A stretch of 17,208 nt of DNA, taken from contig DSEZ01000027.1 of NCBI GenBank assembly GCA_011055275.1, positions 1 through 17,208 on the forward strand. The letters are read 5' to 3'. The stretch is from Thermoprotei archaeon. Lineage in GTDB: Archaea > Thermoproteota > Thermoprotei_A > Marsarchaeales > UBA168. Shown here in pieces: positions 5,792 through 12,702 of the stretch. The notes beneath the pieces were generated by a model, which saw only the letters and a program-made list of their open reading frames with translations, did not search any database and had not been told where the DNA came from. The first letter of the stretch is position 1. The number at the start of each line of letters is the position of its first letter. Position numbers and translations under genes: made by a program.

Positions 5792-6910
5792 ATGGTAAAA
5801 AAAGCAGTTTCGCTTTTAGCTGTCTTGCTGCTTGCAGCAGCCGCGGTAGAGCTGGCATCCGGTTCGGCTCCATCATCAGTCGTAACACCCAATGCGGAGA
5901 TAACCGCGCTGCACTCTGAGGTAACATTCACGCCCTTTGGAGTTTATGTTAGAGATGGAATATACATAAGGGCCGGTAGCGATGGGCTATCCTATCTTCT
6001 TATAGAGGTGCCGAGCGGTGCTCACCCGCAGTTTTATGATTTAACCGGATACTTGAAGACCAAGTGGTTAAGCCCAAACATAGCTAACGTGACGCTAAGC
6101 TCGACGTTATACGCCAACGAGACGTGGGAGATTTATGCGTCTTACGTTTATTATCCATCTGATCTGCTTTTATCTCCATTCACGTATCACGTTTGGTTGT
6201 ACAATTCGACGGTCGGCAACCTCACCATCTTTGCTTATTCTCCTGCGTTATCGATAAGCGGAGTTCCGAGTTCTTGGGCTATCGCGAGCTACAAGGGATT
6301 GACTCACCAGGAGTTTTACGCCAATGCTAGCGACGTTAATGAGGCTGAGGTCTCATCGCTCGTAATAACTGGCTATGAGAATGACGTTACTGCCTTGGAC
6401 TTCTTCTTGACTTTCGTAGTTGTGGCGCTTGCCGTAGTTGACGCCTCCCTTTACTACGCATATCGTAGGAGGACCCAGCAAAGCGCCGGACAGGTAGAAG
6501 AGCGCCATATAAGCGATAGGACGCGCGACGCCATTTCCTCAATATCGGATCTCGTAAAGGACTTGCTTGAATCAAGGAAGGCCCTTCCGATTAAGAAGGG
6601 GGATGTCCAGGCCGTTAACCGTTGGATTAACTCAAGCAAGCAGAAGCTCGAAGCGCTCGATGCCTCATTAGAAAGTCTGCAGGTAAGAGAAAAACGTAAG
6701 GACGACTTAGATGCCATAAAGGAAGCAAGGGACTACCTCCAGATAATAAGCCTTGACCTAAACGGCCTATTTGACCTTGACCTTCGCCTCGCCTCTAAGA
6801 AGATATCGCAGCGCACTTACGACGGAATGGAGAAGCAGAGACTTAAGTCCATATACAGGTCGTTGGAAAAGATTAACTCGATTTTGAGCAGAACGGTAGA
6901 GGAAGGCTAG
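5792..6910 (+). CDS. Secreted-domain, single-pass membrane protein with cytoplasmic coiled coil, unknown function
   Basis: I do not recognise this family. The ATG at 5792 gives 372 residues beginning MVKKAVSLLAVLLLAAAAVE, a clear signal peptide; upstream in-frame codons run into the tRNA-Leu gene and are not used. Residues about 25-200 form a predicted extracellular beta-rich domain with several N-glycosylation sequons (NVT, NET, NST, NLT, NAS). A transmembrane helix follows at about 203-222 (FFLTFVVVALAVVDASLYYA), then the positive stop-transfer segment YRRRTQQ, then about 145 charged, heptad-like residues predicted to be helical coiled coil in the cytoplasm. The layout recalls a receptor, sensor or envelope-anchoring protein. 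No enzymatic motif is visible. It stands alone between two tRNA genes. Confidence 0.8.
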   Translation: MVKKAVSLLAVLLLAAAAVELASGSAPSSVVTPNAEITALHSEVTFTPFGVYVRDGIYIRAGSDGLSYLLIEVPSGAHPQFYDLTGYLKTKWLSPNIANVTLSSTLYANETWEIYASYVYYPSDLLLSPFTYHVWLYNSTVGNLTIFAYSPALSISGVPSSWAIASYKGLTHQEFYANASDVNEAEVSSLVITGYENDVTALDFFLTFVVVALAVVDASLYYAYRRRTQQSAGQVEERHISDRTRDAISSISDLVKDLLESRKALPIKKGDVQAVNRWINSSKQKLEALDASLESLQVREKRKDDLDAIKEARDYLQIISLDLNGLFDLDLRLASKKISQRTYDGMEKQRLKSIYRSLEKINSILSRTVEEG

Positions 6911-6928
6911 CGCCGTTTGTCAGGTAGC

Positions 6929-6936
6929 TTTTTATG
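6929..6936 (+). promoter_or_regulatory. Box A for tRNA-Arg(GCG)
   Basis: TTTTTATG preceded by AGC is centred 23 bases before the tRNA at 6956 and matches the boxes at 3186 and 17049, including the following C. Confidence 0.55.
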
Positions 6937-6955
6937 CCTTGACCACGCTAAAAGT

Positions 6956-7045
6956 GGGCTCGTGGTCTAGTCAGGATATCCGAAAGGTCCTAGAGACGGC
7001 GGCCTGCGGAGCCGTTGATCAGGGGTTCAAATCCCCTCGAGCCCG
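6956..7045 (+). tRNA. tRNA-Arg (GCG anticodon) with a 15-base D-arm intron
   Basis: Acceptor GGGCTCG (6956-6962) pairs with CGAGCCC (7038-7044), discriminator G at 7045. Anticodon arm GCGGC-CTGCGGA-GCCGT gives anticodon GCG; T arm AGGGG(TTCAAAT)CCCCT. Between the two sides of the D arm sit 15 extra bases (6979-6993). Removing them gives the D stem GTCT/AGAC and a 75-base tRNA. The insertion forms a full bulge-helix-bulge: outer GTC/GAC, helix AGGA (6973-6976)/TCCT (6988-6991), bulges TAT and AGA, inner CC/GG closed by a GAAA tetraloop. Confidence 0.92.
6979..6993 (+). other. Non-canonical 15-base tRNA-Arg intron in the D arm
   Basis: TCCGAAAGGTCCTAG, bounded by cuts TA^T (6977-6979) and AG^A (6992-6994) in a textbook bulge-helix-bulge. 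Inferred from structure, not from any transcript data. Confidence 0.8.
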
Positions 7046-7078
7046 CCTTTAATCGGAGCGGCGTATAACGCTGTAATA

Positions 7079-7088
7079 CTTAAAAAGG
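7079..7088 (+). promoter_or_regulatory. Box A for the HTH regulator at 7109
   Basis: CTTAAAAAGG, centred 25 bases before the TTG start: leaderless arrangement. A small dyad GCGT-ATA-ACGC (7061-7071) lies just upstream and could be an operator. Confidence 0.45.
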
Positions 7089-7108
7089 AGCGTAATCAAT
7101 ATATTAAG

Positions 7109-7483
7109 TTGAAAAGCTTGGCGAAGTGTGAGGATTCGGTTAAGTACCTCCTGCCGATAGTGAGGGCTGAGATAGCGAAACAATTGATGCTCAAGTACCT
7201 TATGAGCGAAACCGAAGCTGCCAAGCTCCTTGGGGTATCTCAGGCATCCATAAGCCATTACATGAACGGTGAAAGAGGGGGCAAGGAGCACGACATCGTT
7301 AAGAAGTGGCGGACAGAAATAGAGAAGTTTGCGTCGAAGGCAGCGGATGACCTAATGGCTCATCACAGTTTAGACGACATATCCGCTGCATACTGCGAGC
7401 TTTGCAGGACCGTGGGAATAGGCAAGGCCTTACCGATTGGCGAGACTGAGGAAAAAACTAAGTCCTTTTTAACAATGGAGTAG
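7109..7483 (+). CDS. Archaeal HTH (XRE-type) transcriptional regulator
   Basis: 124 residues from a TTG start supported by the box A 25 bases upstream. Residues about 12-55 contain the helix-turn-helix: PIVRAEIAKQLMLKYLMSE, then EAAKLLGVSQASISHYMNGE, where the second helix (SQASISHYM) is the recognition helix of the lambda-repressor/XRE type followed by the usual GxRG-like turn. Overall length and layout match the small archaeal regulators of the COG2522 kind, which end with a Cys pair; here YCELC sits at about residues 98-102, with a further Cys at 7, and may bind a metal or act in redox sensing. DNA-binding role is firm, target genes unknown. It begins 63 bases after tRNA-Arg, on the same strand. 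Confidence 0.8.
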   Translation: MKSLAKCEDSVKYLLPIVRAEIAKQLMLKYLMSETEAAKLLGVSQASISHYMNGERGGKEHDIVKKWRTEIEKFASKAADDLMAHHSLDDISAAYCELCRTVGIGKALPIGETEEKTKSFLTME

Positions 7484-7559
7484 TTTTGTACGCGTAAGAG
7501 GAAACGTTTCAACTTAATAAGCTTGATGGGCTTTCTAGACTTGGTTTCTTTCGAAATGC

Positions 7560-7567
7560 TTATATTA
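7560..7567 (+). promoter_or_regulatory. Box A for the winged-helix gene at 7596
   Basis: TTATATTA centred 32 bases before the TTG start, allowing a leader of only about 8-10 bases. Confidence 0.4.
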
Positions 7568-7595
7568 TGGGAATATTAGTATCACAGGATAAATC

Positions 7596-7871
7596 TTGAC
7601 AAAGATTTTAATAAATGGTAATTGGGTTGACGAGAGCGAAGCTACGAAGCAGATTAAAATACTTACCAAAGGGGAGAGGAAGTTCTTAACTGCGTTGCTT
7701 AAAATCGGCGAGCCAAGTACCATAAAGAGGATATCTGAAGTTGCCGGTATGGGTACTGTTTATTGTTACATAGTTTCCAAGAATGTGGAAAAGAAGGGTT
7801 TGGTAAAGAGATTTGGAGGAAGAGGAGCCTTATTCGGGCTTACTGAAGAAGGGTATAAAGCAATAACTTAA
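7596..7871 (+). CDS. Small winged-helix (MarR-like) DNA-binding protein
   Basis: 91 residues from a TTG start. After a short N-terminal strand (TKILINGNWVDES) the sequence follows a winged-helix pattern: KGERKFLTALLKIGEPSTIK (helix 1 and turn), RISEVAGMGTVYCYIVSKNV (helix 2 and recognition helix), EKKGLVKRFGGRG (into the wing) and FGLTEEGYKAI (closing strand and helix), with the L-T-EEGY ending typical of MarR/PadR-like archaeal regulators. No ligand-binding domain is attached, so it may dimerise or act as an accessory regulator. Its stop codon is one base away from the stop of the convergent DUF424 gene. Target genes are unknown. Confidence 0.7.
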   Translation: MTKILINGNWVDESEATKQIKILTKGERKFLTALLKIGEPSTIKRISEVAGMGTVYCYIVSKNVEKKGLVKRFGGRGALFGLTEEGYKAIT

Positions 7872-7872
7872 A

Positions 7873-8172
7873 CTAAGGTTGTGCAATAAGGAGTTGGACA
7901 TGAAGAATCCCGCAGATGGATCTAGCAGAATCCTTTTTTATTAAGTTCTTAGCTTCGCACGCTTTAACCGCGTCATTACCTAAGATGTTTATTACGTAAG
8001 CGGAACGAAATGCGTCTTCGAGCTGGTCTTCGTTGATAAGAGAGCCTCCATAAAACCGGGGGTCCACGAAGAGCGAGGTCTCGCTACAGGAGATTGTTTT
8101 TCCCAATATGCTGGCGTCGCATAGCCCTATTACGAGGCCATTCTCCGACTCGTGACGCCCTATGGAGAACAA
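7873..8172 (-). CDS. DUF424 family protein
   Basis: 99 residues from a TTG start. The pattern MFSIGRHESENGLVIGLCDA followed by SILGKTI, then FVDPRFYGG, AYVINILGNDAVKACEAKNL and GILHVQL matches the archaeal DUF424 (COG2412) consensus: a CD..LLGK motif, an FYGG motif, an NLVG-like motif and a G.PHAQ-like ending. Its function is not established; the family is small, archaeal and often sits near translation genes. Here it starts only six bases after the aIF2-beta stop codon and in the same reading frame, so it is very probably co-transcribed with it. No ATG fits the N-terminus. Confidence 0.78.
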   Translation of the reverse strand: MFSIGRHESENGLVIGLCDASILGKTISCSETSLFVDPRFYGGSLINEDQLEDAFRSAYVINILGNDAVKACEAKNLIKKDSARSICGILHVQLLIAQP

Positions 8173-8178
8173 ACGCCA

Positions 8179-8604
8179 TCAGCTCTTCAGTGGGTTCTTA
8201 ACTGGCGTTTCTGCCCCGCAGGCGAGGCACTTCAAGAAGTAAAGGCGACCTCTTTTCTCCAGTACGGTGTCGGGCCTGCCGCAGACCGGGCAGCGGACGT
8301 ATTCTTCGTAATATTTCTTTATGAGGGCATCCACCTGTTCCTGGGAAACCTGATTGTTAAGGACAAGCTTGTTTCCCTCGATGGTACCTGCGGCTCCTAA
8401 CCTCTTGGTGAGATAAAGATAGAGTTGCTGCGGCTCCCTTTGGAACAGATCGCATATTTCCTTGAAGTTCTCGATCTCTGATCTCTTGCGTGTTACAGAA
8501 AGTTGAACGTGGGGTACCTCAAACCAATCGCTTTTGGTGCTCTTTTCTGGGAGGTTGTTCATCAATCTCTGCAAAAGCTGCTTGTAGTCGTATTTGTCTA
8601 CCAT
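8179..8604 (-). CDS. eif2b: Translation initiation factor aIF2 subunit beta
   Basis: 141 residues from ATG 8604. It is the beta subunit of the archaeal aIF2 heterotrimer, which carries initiator Met-tRNA to the small ribosomal subunit. The sequence has the N-terminal DYKQLLQRLMNNLP helix, the central domain (FEVPHVQLSVTRKRSEIENF, then EPQQLYLYLTKRLGAAGTI and EGNKLVLNNQVSQEQVDALI), and the zinc ribbon CPVC...CLAC (Cys about 105, 108, 126, 129). An in-frame ATG at 8655 would add 17 residues, but the box A at 8624-8632 lies between the two, 24 bases from 8604, which fixes the shorter form as a leaderless start. Divergent from the phosphoglycerate mutase gene. Confidence 0.93.
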   Translation of the reverse strand: MVDKYDYKQLLQRLMNNLPEKSTKSDWFEVPHVQLSVTRKRSEIENFKEICDLFQREPQQLYLYLTKRLGAAGTIEGNKLVLNNQVSQEQVDALIKKYYEEYVRCPVCGRPDTVLEKRGRLYFLKCLACGAETPVKNPLKS

Positions 8605-8623
8605 AGGTTTAAGCTTGTAGCGG

Positions 8624-8632
8624 CTTTTAAGC
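8624..8632. promoter_or_regulatory. Near-palindromic box A between aIF2-beta and phosphoglycerate mutase
   Basis: GCTTAAAAG read on the minus strand, CTTTTAAGC on the plus. It lies 24 bases from the aIF2-beta ATG (8604). Used toward the plus strand it would give a leader of about 30 bases for the ATG at 8683; no better box is seen for that gene. Confidence 0.45.
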
Positions 8633-8682
8633 GTGAGCAGGGCCGAAAACCCCATATCCGTGCGATCGATTTTCGTTGAAAA

Positions 8683-9318
8683 ATGGCATATCTATGTTTA
8701 ATAAGGCATGGAGAATCTCTATGGAACGCTGAAAACAGGTTCACGGGATGGGTTGATGTCCCGCTTACGGACAAGGGCAGAAGTGAGGCCACTCGGGCAG
8801 GGGAATTACTAAAAAAAGAAGGAATAAAGTTCGATGTGGCATACACTAGTGTCCTAAGCAGGGCTATTGAGACGCTTGAGCTCTGCCTTAAGAGTATGCA
8901 GGTCGATATGCCCATAATAAAGGATGCGCACCTGAATGAGAGGCATTATGGCGATCTGCAGGGATTAAACAAGGCAGAAACGGCAAAGCGGTACGGAGAT
9001 GAGCAGGTTAGGTTGTGGCGCAGGAGCTACGATGTAGCCCCACCAAACGGTGAAAGTCTAAAGGATACGCAGAAAAGAACTGTGCCTTTCTTTGAGAACT
9101 GCATTTTAACCGACATAAAGATGGGCAAAAACGTGTTGGTAGTAGCGCATGGAAACAGCCTAAGATCCATAGTCATGTACTTAGAAAAGATTTCTGAAAA
9201 AGACATTCCGCTCCTCGAGATACCAACAGGAGTTCCCATAGTTTACGAGCTGGATTCTGAGGGGAATGTGAAAAGCAAGAAGCTTCTGGAGCGATGGCCT
9301 GTACGGTTATCCTCGTAG
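8683..9318 (+). CDS. gpmA: 2,3-bisphosphoglycerate-dependent phosphoglycerate mutase
   Basis: 211 residues, ATG at 8683. It interconverts 3- and 2-phosphoglycerate in glycolysis/gluconeogenesis through a phospho-histidine. The histidine phosphatase signature LIRHGES (His 9 is the phosphorylated residue) is followed by [21 protein letters not shown] (Arg 60), [14 protein letters not shown] (Glu 86 as proton donor), [13 protein letters not shown] and VAHGNSLRS (His 156). These family-specific blocks fit true dPGM rather than a general acid phosphatase. The protein is slightly shorter than the roughly 250-residue bacterial form because the C-terminal tail is short. Cofactor-independent PGM is the common archaeal enzyme, so this gene is less usual. 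tRNA-Arg lies downstream on the other strand. Confidence 0.88.
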   Translation: MAYLCLIRHGESLWNAENRFTGWVDVPLTDKGRSEATRAGELLKKEGIKFDVAYTSVLSRAIETLELCLKSMQVDMPIIKDAHLNERHYGDLQGLNKAETAKRYGDEQVRLWRRSYDVAPPNGESLKDTQKRTVPFFENCILTDIKMGKNVLVVAHGNSLRSIVMYLEKISEKDIPLLEIPTGVPIVYELDSEGNVKSKKLLERWPVRLSS

Positions 9319-9381
9319 CGTGAGGGCAGTCTTCTAGGAGTTGCCCCTGTTGACATGGGACTCCCGAAAGGTTAGGGCTCG

Positions 9382-9457
9382 CGGGCCCGGTGGGATTCGA
9401 ACCCACTGATACAGGCTTCGAAGGCCTGCGCCCTAATCCATAATGGGCCACGGGCCC
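9382..9457 (-). tRNA. tRNA-Arg (TCG anticodon)
   Basis: Complete 76-base cloverleaf on the minus strand, no intron. Acceptor GGGCCCG (9457-9451) pairs with CGGGCCC (9389-9383), discriminator G at 9382. D stem GCCC/GGGC; anticodon arm CAGGC-CTTCGAA-GCCTG, anticodon TCG; T arm GTGGG(TTCGAAT)CCCAC. Variable loop TATCA is of class I size. Confidence 0.95.
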
Positions 9458-9476
9458 GCTTGTAATTTAAACAAAA

Positions 9477-9484
9477 TTTTTATA
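9477..9484 (-). promoter_or_regulatory. Box A for tRNA-Arg(TCG)
   Basis: TATAAAAA on the minus strand, centred 23 bases from the tRNA 5' end at 9457. Confidence 0.55.
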
Positions 9485-9501
9485 CGTATTGGAAAAGCTA
9501 C

Positions 9502-10701
9502 TCACGGTTGCGAGCTTAAAGCTGCAGATATGGAGCTTACTATCCTTTTAAGGTCGTTCTCGGCAATTTTCTCTTTAAAGGTAGCTTGGTCTATGACCTT
9601 AAATCCGGCATCCTGCATGGCCTTAAGGTTTCTTTTATCAGCTGTTGAGCTCCATCCGTATGAAGTAAGCAAAACCGTTGGCTTGTTTAGGCCTTTCATC
9701 TTCATTGAAAATATGTCAATAAGCTGAGCTATGGAAGGGTGAGGCCCAACCTCATAAGTCGGAGAGGCTATCACTACGACCTTAGCGCCATTAGCTTCGG
9801 TCAGCGCGTCCTCTATGTCATCCCTCTTGTTGTCCGTAAAAGCAAACGTTTTGAAGTTCACGCCAGGAAGACTGTCCTTTATCTTTTTTACCACGGACTC
9901 TATGGATCCGTACATGGAGGCATAAATGATCACAGCCTTCTTTTCATCTGATTCACCGCGGGCCCATCTCGTGTAAAGCTGTATCACCCTCTCCGGGTTC
10001 TTAGACCAGATCAGGCCGTGAGATGGAGCTATGATGGCCGGCTTTATTCCCTCCAGATTTAGCTTTTCTATGTTTTTCAGTAAGTTATCCCTGTAGGATC
10101 CTATGACGGTTACCAAGTACTTTTCAGAGTAGCGCTCGTACTCTTTATCCGCTACTTGGTCATCAACTCCGTCAGGAATCGAGTAGGATCCGAACGCGTC
10201 GCATGTGAATAGGATCCTTTCCTGCTCGTAATATGTCATCATGGTTTCTGGCCAATGCACCCACGGCGTGTAGATAAATTTGAGCGTTATGTCTGAAAGG
10301 GAAAGGCTTTCGTCGTTTTTAAGGGACTTAAACTGGTTTTTAAAGTTGTACTTTGCCCTCAGCAAGCTCTCGGCTATGGGGAACGCTACCACAATCGCGT
10401 TTGGGTTTACTTCCGAAAAGGCTTCAAGGGCGCCCGTGTGATCCGGTTCCGCGTGGTTCACCACTACGTAACGGATCTCGGCTGGTTCTACGACCTGCTT
10501 CAGCGCCTCCAGGAAAAGATCTGAGTATTTTTGCTTCCATAAATCGATTAGCACCGCGCCATCCTTACCCTTTATAACATACGCGTTGTAGGTGATTCCC
10601 TCCGGAATGTGCCAGTTTGCCTCGAAGTACTTGACATCGGTATCGTTAAGCCGTAAAAGGGTCACGGATTTAGAAACGTTCCTTATGATATATGAGGCCA
10701 T
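9502..10701 (-). CDS. Flavodiiron protein (A-type flavoprotein, O2/NO reductase)
   Basis: 399 residues from ATG 10701. N-terminal metallo-beta-lactamase-fold domain with the diiron site intact: HAEPDH (His 83, Glu 85, Asp 87, with His 88), VHWPETMM (His 149), FTCDAFGSY (Asp 168) and PSHGLIW (His 228). From about residue 256 a flavodoxin domain follows, starting AVIIYASMYGSIESV (FMN phosphate loop) and including VIASPTYEVGPHPS. Such proteins reduce O2 to water or NO to N2O in the cytoplasm, fed by rubredoxin or F420H2; the electron donor here is unknown. An ATG at 10716 is also in frame, but the box A at 10721-10728 is 24 bases from 10701 and too close to 10716. The gene lies 42 bases after pncB and may share its transcript. 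Confidence 0.92.
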   Translation of the reverse strand: MASYIIRNVSKSVTLLRLNDTDVKYFEANWHIPEGITYNAYVIKGKDGAVLIDLWKQKYSDLFLEALKQVVEPAEIRYVVVNHAEPDHTGALEAFSEVNPNAIVVAFPIAESLLRAKYNFKNQFKSLKNDESLSLSDITLKFIYTPWVHWPETMMTYYEQERILFTCDAFGSYSIPDGVDDQVADKEYERYSEKYLVTVIGSYRDNLLKNIEKLNLEGIKPAIIAPSHGLIWSKNPERVIQLYTRWARGESDEKKAVIIYASMYGSIESVVKKIKDSLPGVNFKTFAFTDNKRDDIEDALTEANGAKVVVIASPTYEVGPHPSIAQLIDIFSMKMKGLNKPTVLLTSYGWSSTADKRNLKAMQDAGFKVIDQATFKEKIAENDLKRIVSSISAALSSQP

Positions 10702-10720
10702 AAATTTACTTCTCATGCGA

Positions 10721-10728
10721 ATAAAAAC
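10721..10728 (-). promoter_or_regulatory. Box A for the flavodiiron protein gene
   Basis: GTTTTTAT on the minus strand, centred 24 bases from ATG 10701. It allows transcription independent of the upstream pncB gene. Confidence 0.45.
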
Positions 10729-10743
10729 GTTTATGCTTGCTAG

Positions 10744-11937
10744 TCATGCGATGAAGCGAACCCTAGGCGCGCCTCTGTTGTGAAGGTCCCTCAAATCCTT
10801 GGGCATTGAGAAGAGGGTTTCTATGTTTCTTTTCGTTATGTCGGTAATCGGTTTTTTATCTCTTACTGGTTTTCCATGTAATATGAGTGGCTTTAGTAGT
10901 TGCGTCCCTTTAGAAAATTTCGTCCCCTCTGGAACGATATAGTCAATCCACTTCTCGTAGTCCCTGTAAACCTGTTTGGCTCCGCTTATATGGCCGGTTT
11001 TCGATATTGGAAAACCATCAACATCACATATCTTCATGCCGAAGTCTATGGTTGGTGCATCTGTGACGGCGTTGCCAACGCCAAACGCATCAGCATGCTG
11101 TGCCAGCTCTTCTAGCTTGTATTCGTTGAGCCCACCGCTTAGAGTTATCTTTACGTTGAGTCCCATTTGCTTGAGTTCCCAGCGCACTTCTTCAGCTTCC
11201 TTGTCCAGATCCCCTGAATCTATGCGGACTCCTTGAAGGTGGCTTCCAAGCGCTTTGGCAGCTATTAGGGCTTCTGCGCGTGGAGTAAAGAACGTATCTA
11301 TGAGTATGGTGCGAGGGGAATCGGGTGGAGCGTACATGTCGTAAGCGCGAAATGCCTCCTCTTGGTTGAAGGGATGTTCTTTTGTGCTAAAGGCCAGTAC
11401 CATCGCGTGAGGTATGGTGCCTACGGGTTTTACTCCCAAAAGCCTTGCAGCTAGCACGTTTGAGGTACCGTTGAATCCCCCTTCAAGTGCTGCCTTTTCC
11501 TTAGCGAGCGCGGAGGATGGATGCGAGCGCCTTGTCCCAAACGCGAAAAGCGATTTATCTGGCCCGACGGCTAGCCTCATGCGTGCAGCCCTACTTGCCG
11601 CGCCCGATGCCTCGCATAGAAAGCCGAGTATTTCTGGTTCGTAGGTTGCAAAGTCGAGGTATCTTCCCTTTATTACCAGTACCGGTTCTTCTGGGAAGAA
11701 GACCTCTCCTTCATCTATTGCATAGGCGTCTACTGGGACACCAGTAAGTAGTTCCGTGACATCATCGAGGCCAGACAGAATTCCGAAGTTATAGGGCTCT
11801 GGCAGGGCCTTAGTAAAAACTTCCATTGTGACGTAGGGATTTCTTCCAGCACGCCTTAGTACCTGCTCTGTTACCTTGAAGTAGAGATCTGACACCTCGC
11901 CTGACTTCAGATCGTTTTCTGTCGGTATGAAAAACAT
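10744..11937 (-). CDS. pncB: Nicotinate phosphoribosyltransferase
   Basis: 397 residues, ATG at 11937. It joins nicotinate to PRPP, with ATP use, to form nicotinate mononucleotide in NAD salvage. Supporting motifs: SDLYF and YVTMEVF near the N-terminus, FGTRRSHP at about 133-140 with His 139 as the phosphorylated residue, GGFNGTSN, GTIPHAMV, GVRIDSGDL (ribose-phosphate site) and TLSGGLNEYKL. These fit the archaeal/Thermoplasma-type enzyme of about 390 residues. A C-terminal KPLILHGKPV segment is also typical. The product pool supplies NaAD, the substrate of LarB encoded about 4 kb away, though the two are not in one operon. Flavodiiron protein follows on the same strand. Confidence 0.92.
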   Translation of the reverse strand: MFFIPTENDLKSGEVSDLYFKVTEQVLRRAGRNPYVTMEVFTKALPEPYNFGILSGLDDVTELLTGVPVDAYAIDEGEVFFPEEPVLVIKGRYLDFATYEPEILGFLCEASGAASRAARMRLAVGPDKSLFAFGTRRSHPSSALAKEKAALEGGFNGTSNVLAARLLGVKPVGTIPHAMVLAFSTKEHPFNQEEAFRAYDMYAPPDSPRTILIDTFFTPRAEALIAAKALGSHLQGVRIDSGDLDKEAEEVRWELKQMGLNVKITLSGGLNEYKLEELAQHADAFGVGNAVTDAPTIDFGMKICDVDGFPISKTGHISGAKQVYRDYEKWIDYIVPEGTKFSKGTQLLKPLILHGKPVRDKKPITDITKRNIETLFSMPKDLRDLHNRGAPRVRFIA

Positions 11938-11960
11938 CTTAACTGTATATTGATATGATA

Positions 11961-11968
11961 TTTATTTT
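11961..11968 (-). promoter_or_regulatory. Box A for pncB
   Basis: AAAATAAA on the minus strand inside an AT-rich run, centred 27 bases from ATG 11937, so a leaderless or nearly leaderless transcript is expected. Confidence 0.5.
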
Positions 11969-12039
11969 TTGCGAGGGAAAGCGCGTTACTTGCCCCAGCA
12001 GCCCTTCTGGCCTTTGGCCCGTTATGTGCAACTAAAAAA

Positions 12040-12047
12040 TTATAAAG
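12040..12047 (+). promoter_or_regulatory. Box A for the UPF0173 hydrolase gene
   Basis: TTATAAAG, centred 26 bases before ATG 12069. Confidence 0.55.
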
Positions 12048-12068
12048 CGCGGTGGTAATGAATAACAA

Positions 12069-12692
12069 ATGCAAATAACTTATTTGGGCCATTCCTGCTT
12101 CGTCTTACAGAACGCGGGACATAAGCTGATAATAGATCCATATGAAGGAGGAGCCTTTGAGGGATTTAACCTGAGAATAGAGGACTACCCCCAAGCCATA
12201 GATGGCGTTGAGGGGGTTGCTGTGACACACCATCATGCCGATCATGATTACGTCAAGCCTTTTTCCGGCGCTAAGGTCTTTGACGGGGTTAAGAGTATAG
12301 GGAAGCCGCCCATCGAGCTAATACCGGGATTCACGTTATCCTCTTATCGGACCGACCACGGCCCTGGAAGGGGAGAGTGCTCAGCCATATCTATATTCGT
12401 TGAGGGAAAGCGTTTTGTTCACCTTGGAGATACCTCATCATTACCTCCCGAAACGGAAACCCAGGTGAAAGATGCCGACTACCTGATGATTCCTGTTGGA
12501 GGGTATTTCACGATGGGGCCTCAAGAAGCAGCTAAGCTCGCTAAGACGCTAAACCCTAGATTTGTGGTGCCAATGCACTATGCCATAAAGGGAAAGAGTT
12601 CGCTCGTTCCGCATACGCTGGATGATTTTCTGAAAGCGTCATCGGGGCTAAACGTTTTAATCATAAATCTTGGAGGAAGTAAGACCCTGTGA
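12069..12692 (+). CDS. UPF0173 metal-dependent hydrolase (metallo-beta-lactamase fold)
   Basis: 207 residues, ATG at 12069. Short single-domain member of the metallo-beta-lactamase superfamily: MQITYLGHSCF at the N-terminus (typical of UPF0173), IDPYEGG, the metal motif THHHADHDY (His 54, 56, Asp 58, His 59), SSYRTDHGPGRGECSAISIF, HLGDTSS (second-site Asp) and VVPMHYAIKG (last metal His). The fold and two-metal site are clear, but the natural substrate of this family is not established; some relatives act on phosphoesters. Divergent from pncB with 131 bases between, and separated from EF-1-alpha by an inverted repeat. Confidence 0.88.
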   Translation: MQITYLGHSCFVLQNAGHKLIIDPYEGGAFEGFNLRIEDYPQAIDGVEGVAVTHHHADHDYVKPFSGAKVFDGVKSIGKPPIELIPGFTLSSYRTDHGPGRGECSAISIFVEGKRFVHLGDTSSLPPETETQVKDADYLMIPVGGYFTMGPQEAAKLAKTLNPRFVVPMHYAIKGKSSLVPHTLDDFLKASSGLNVLIINLGGSKTL

Positions 12693-12702
12693 GAAGTTGG
12701 TT

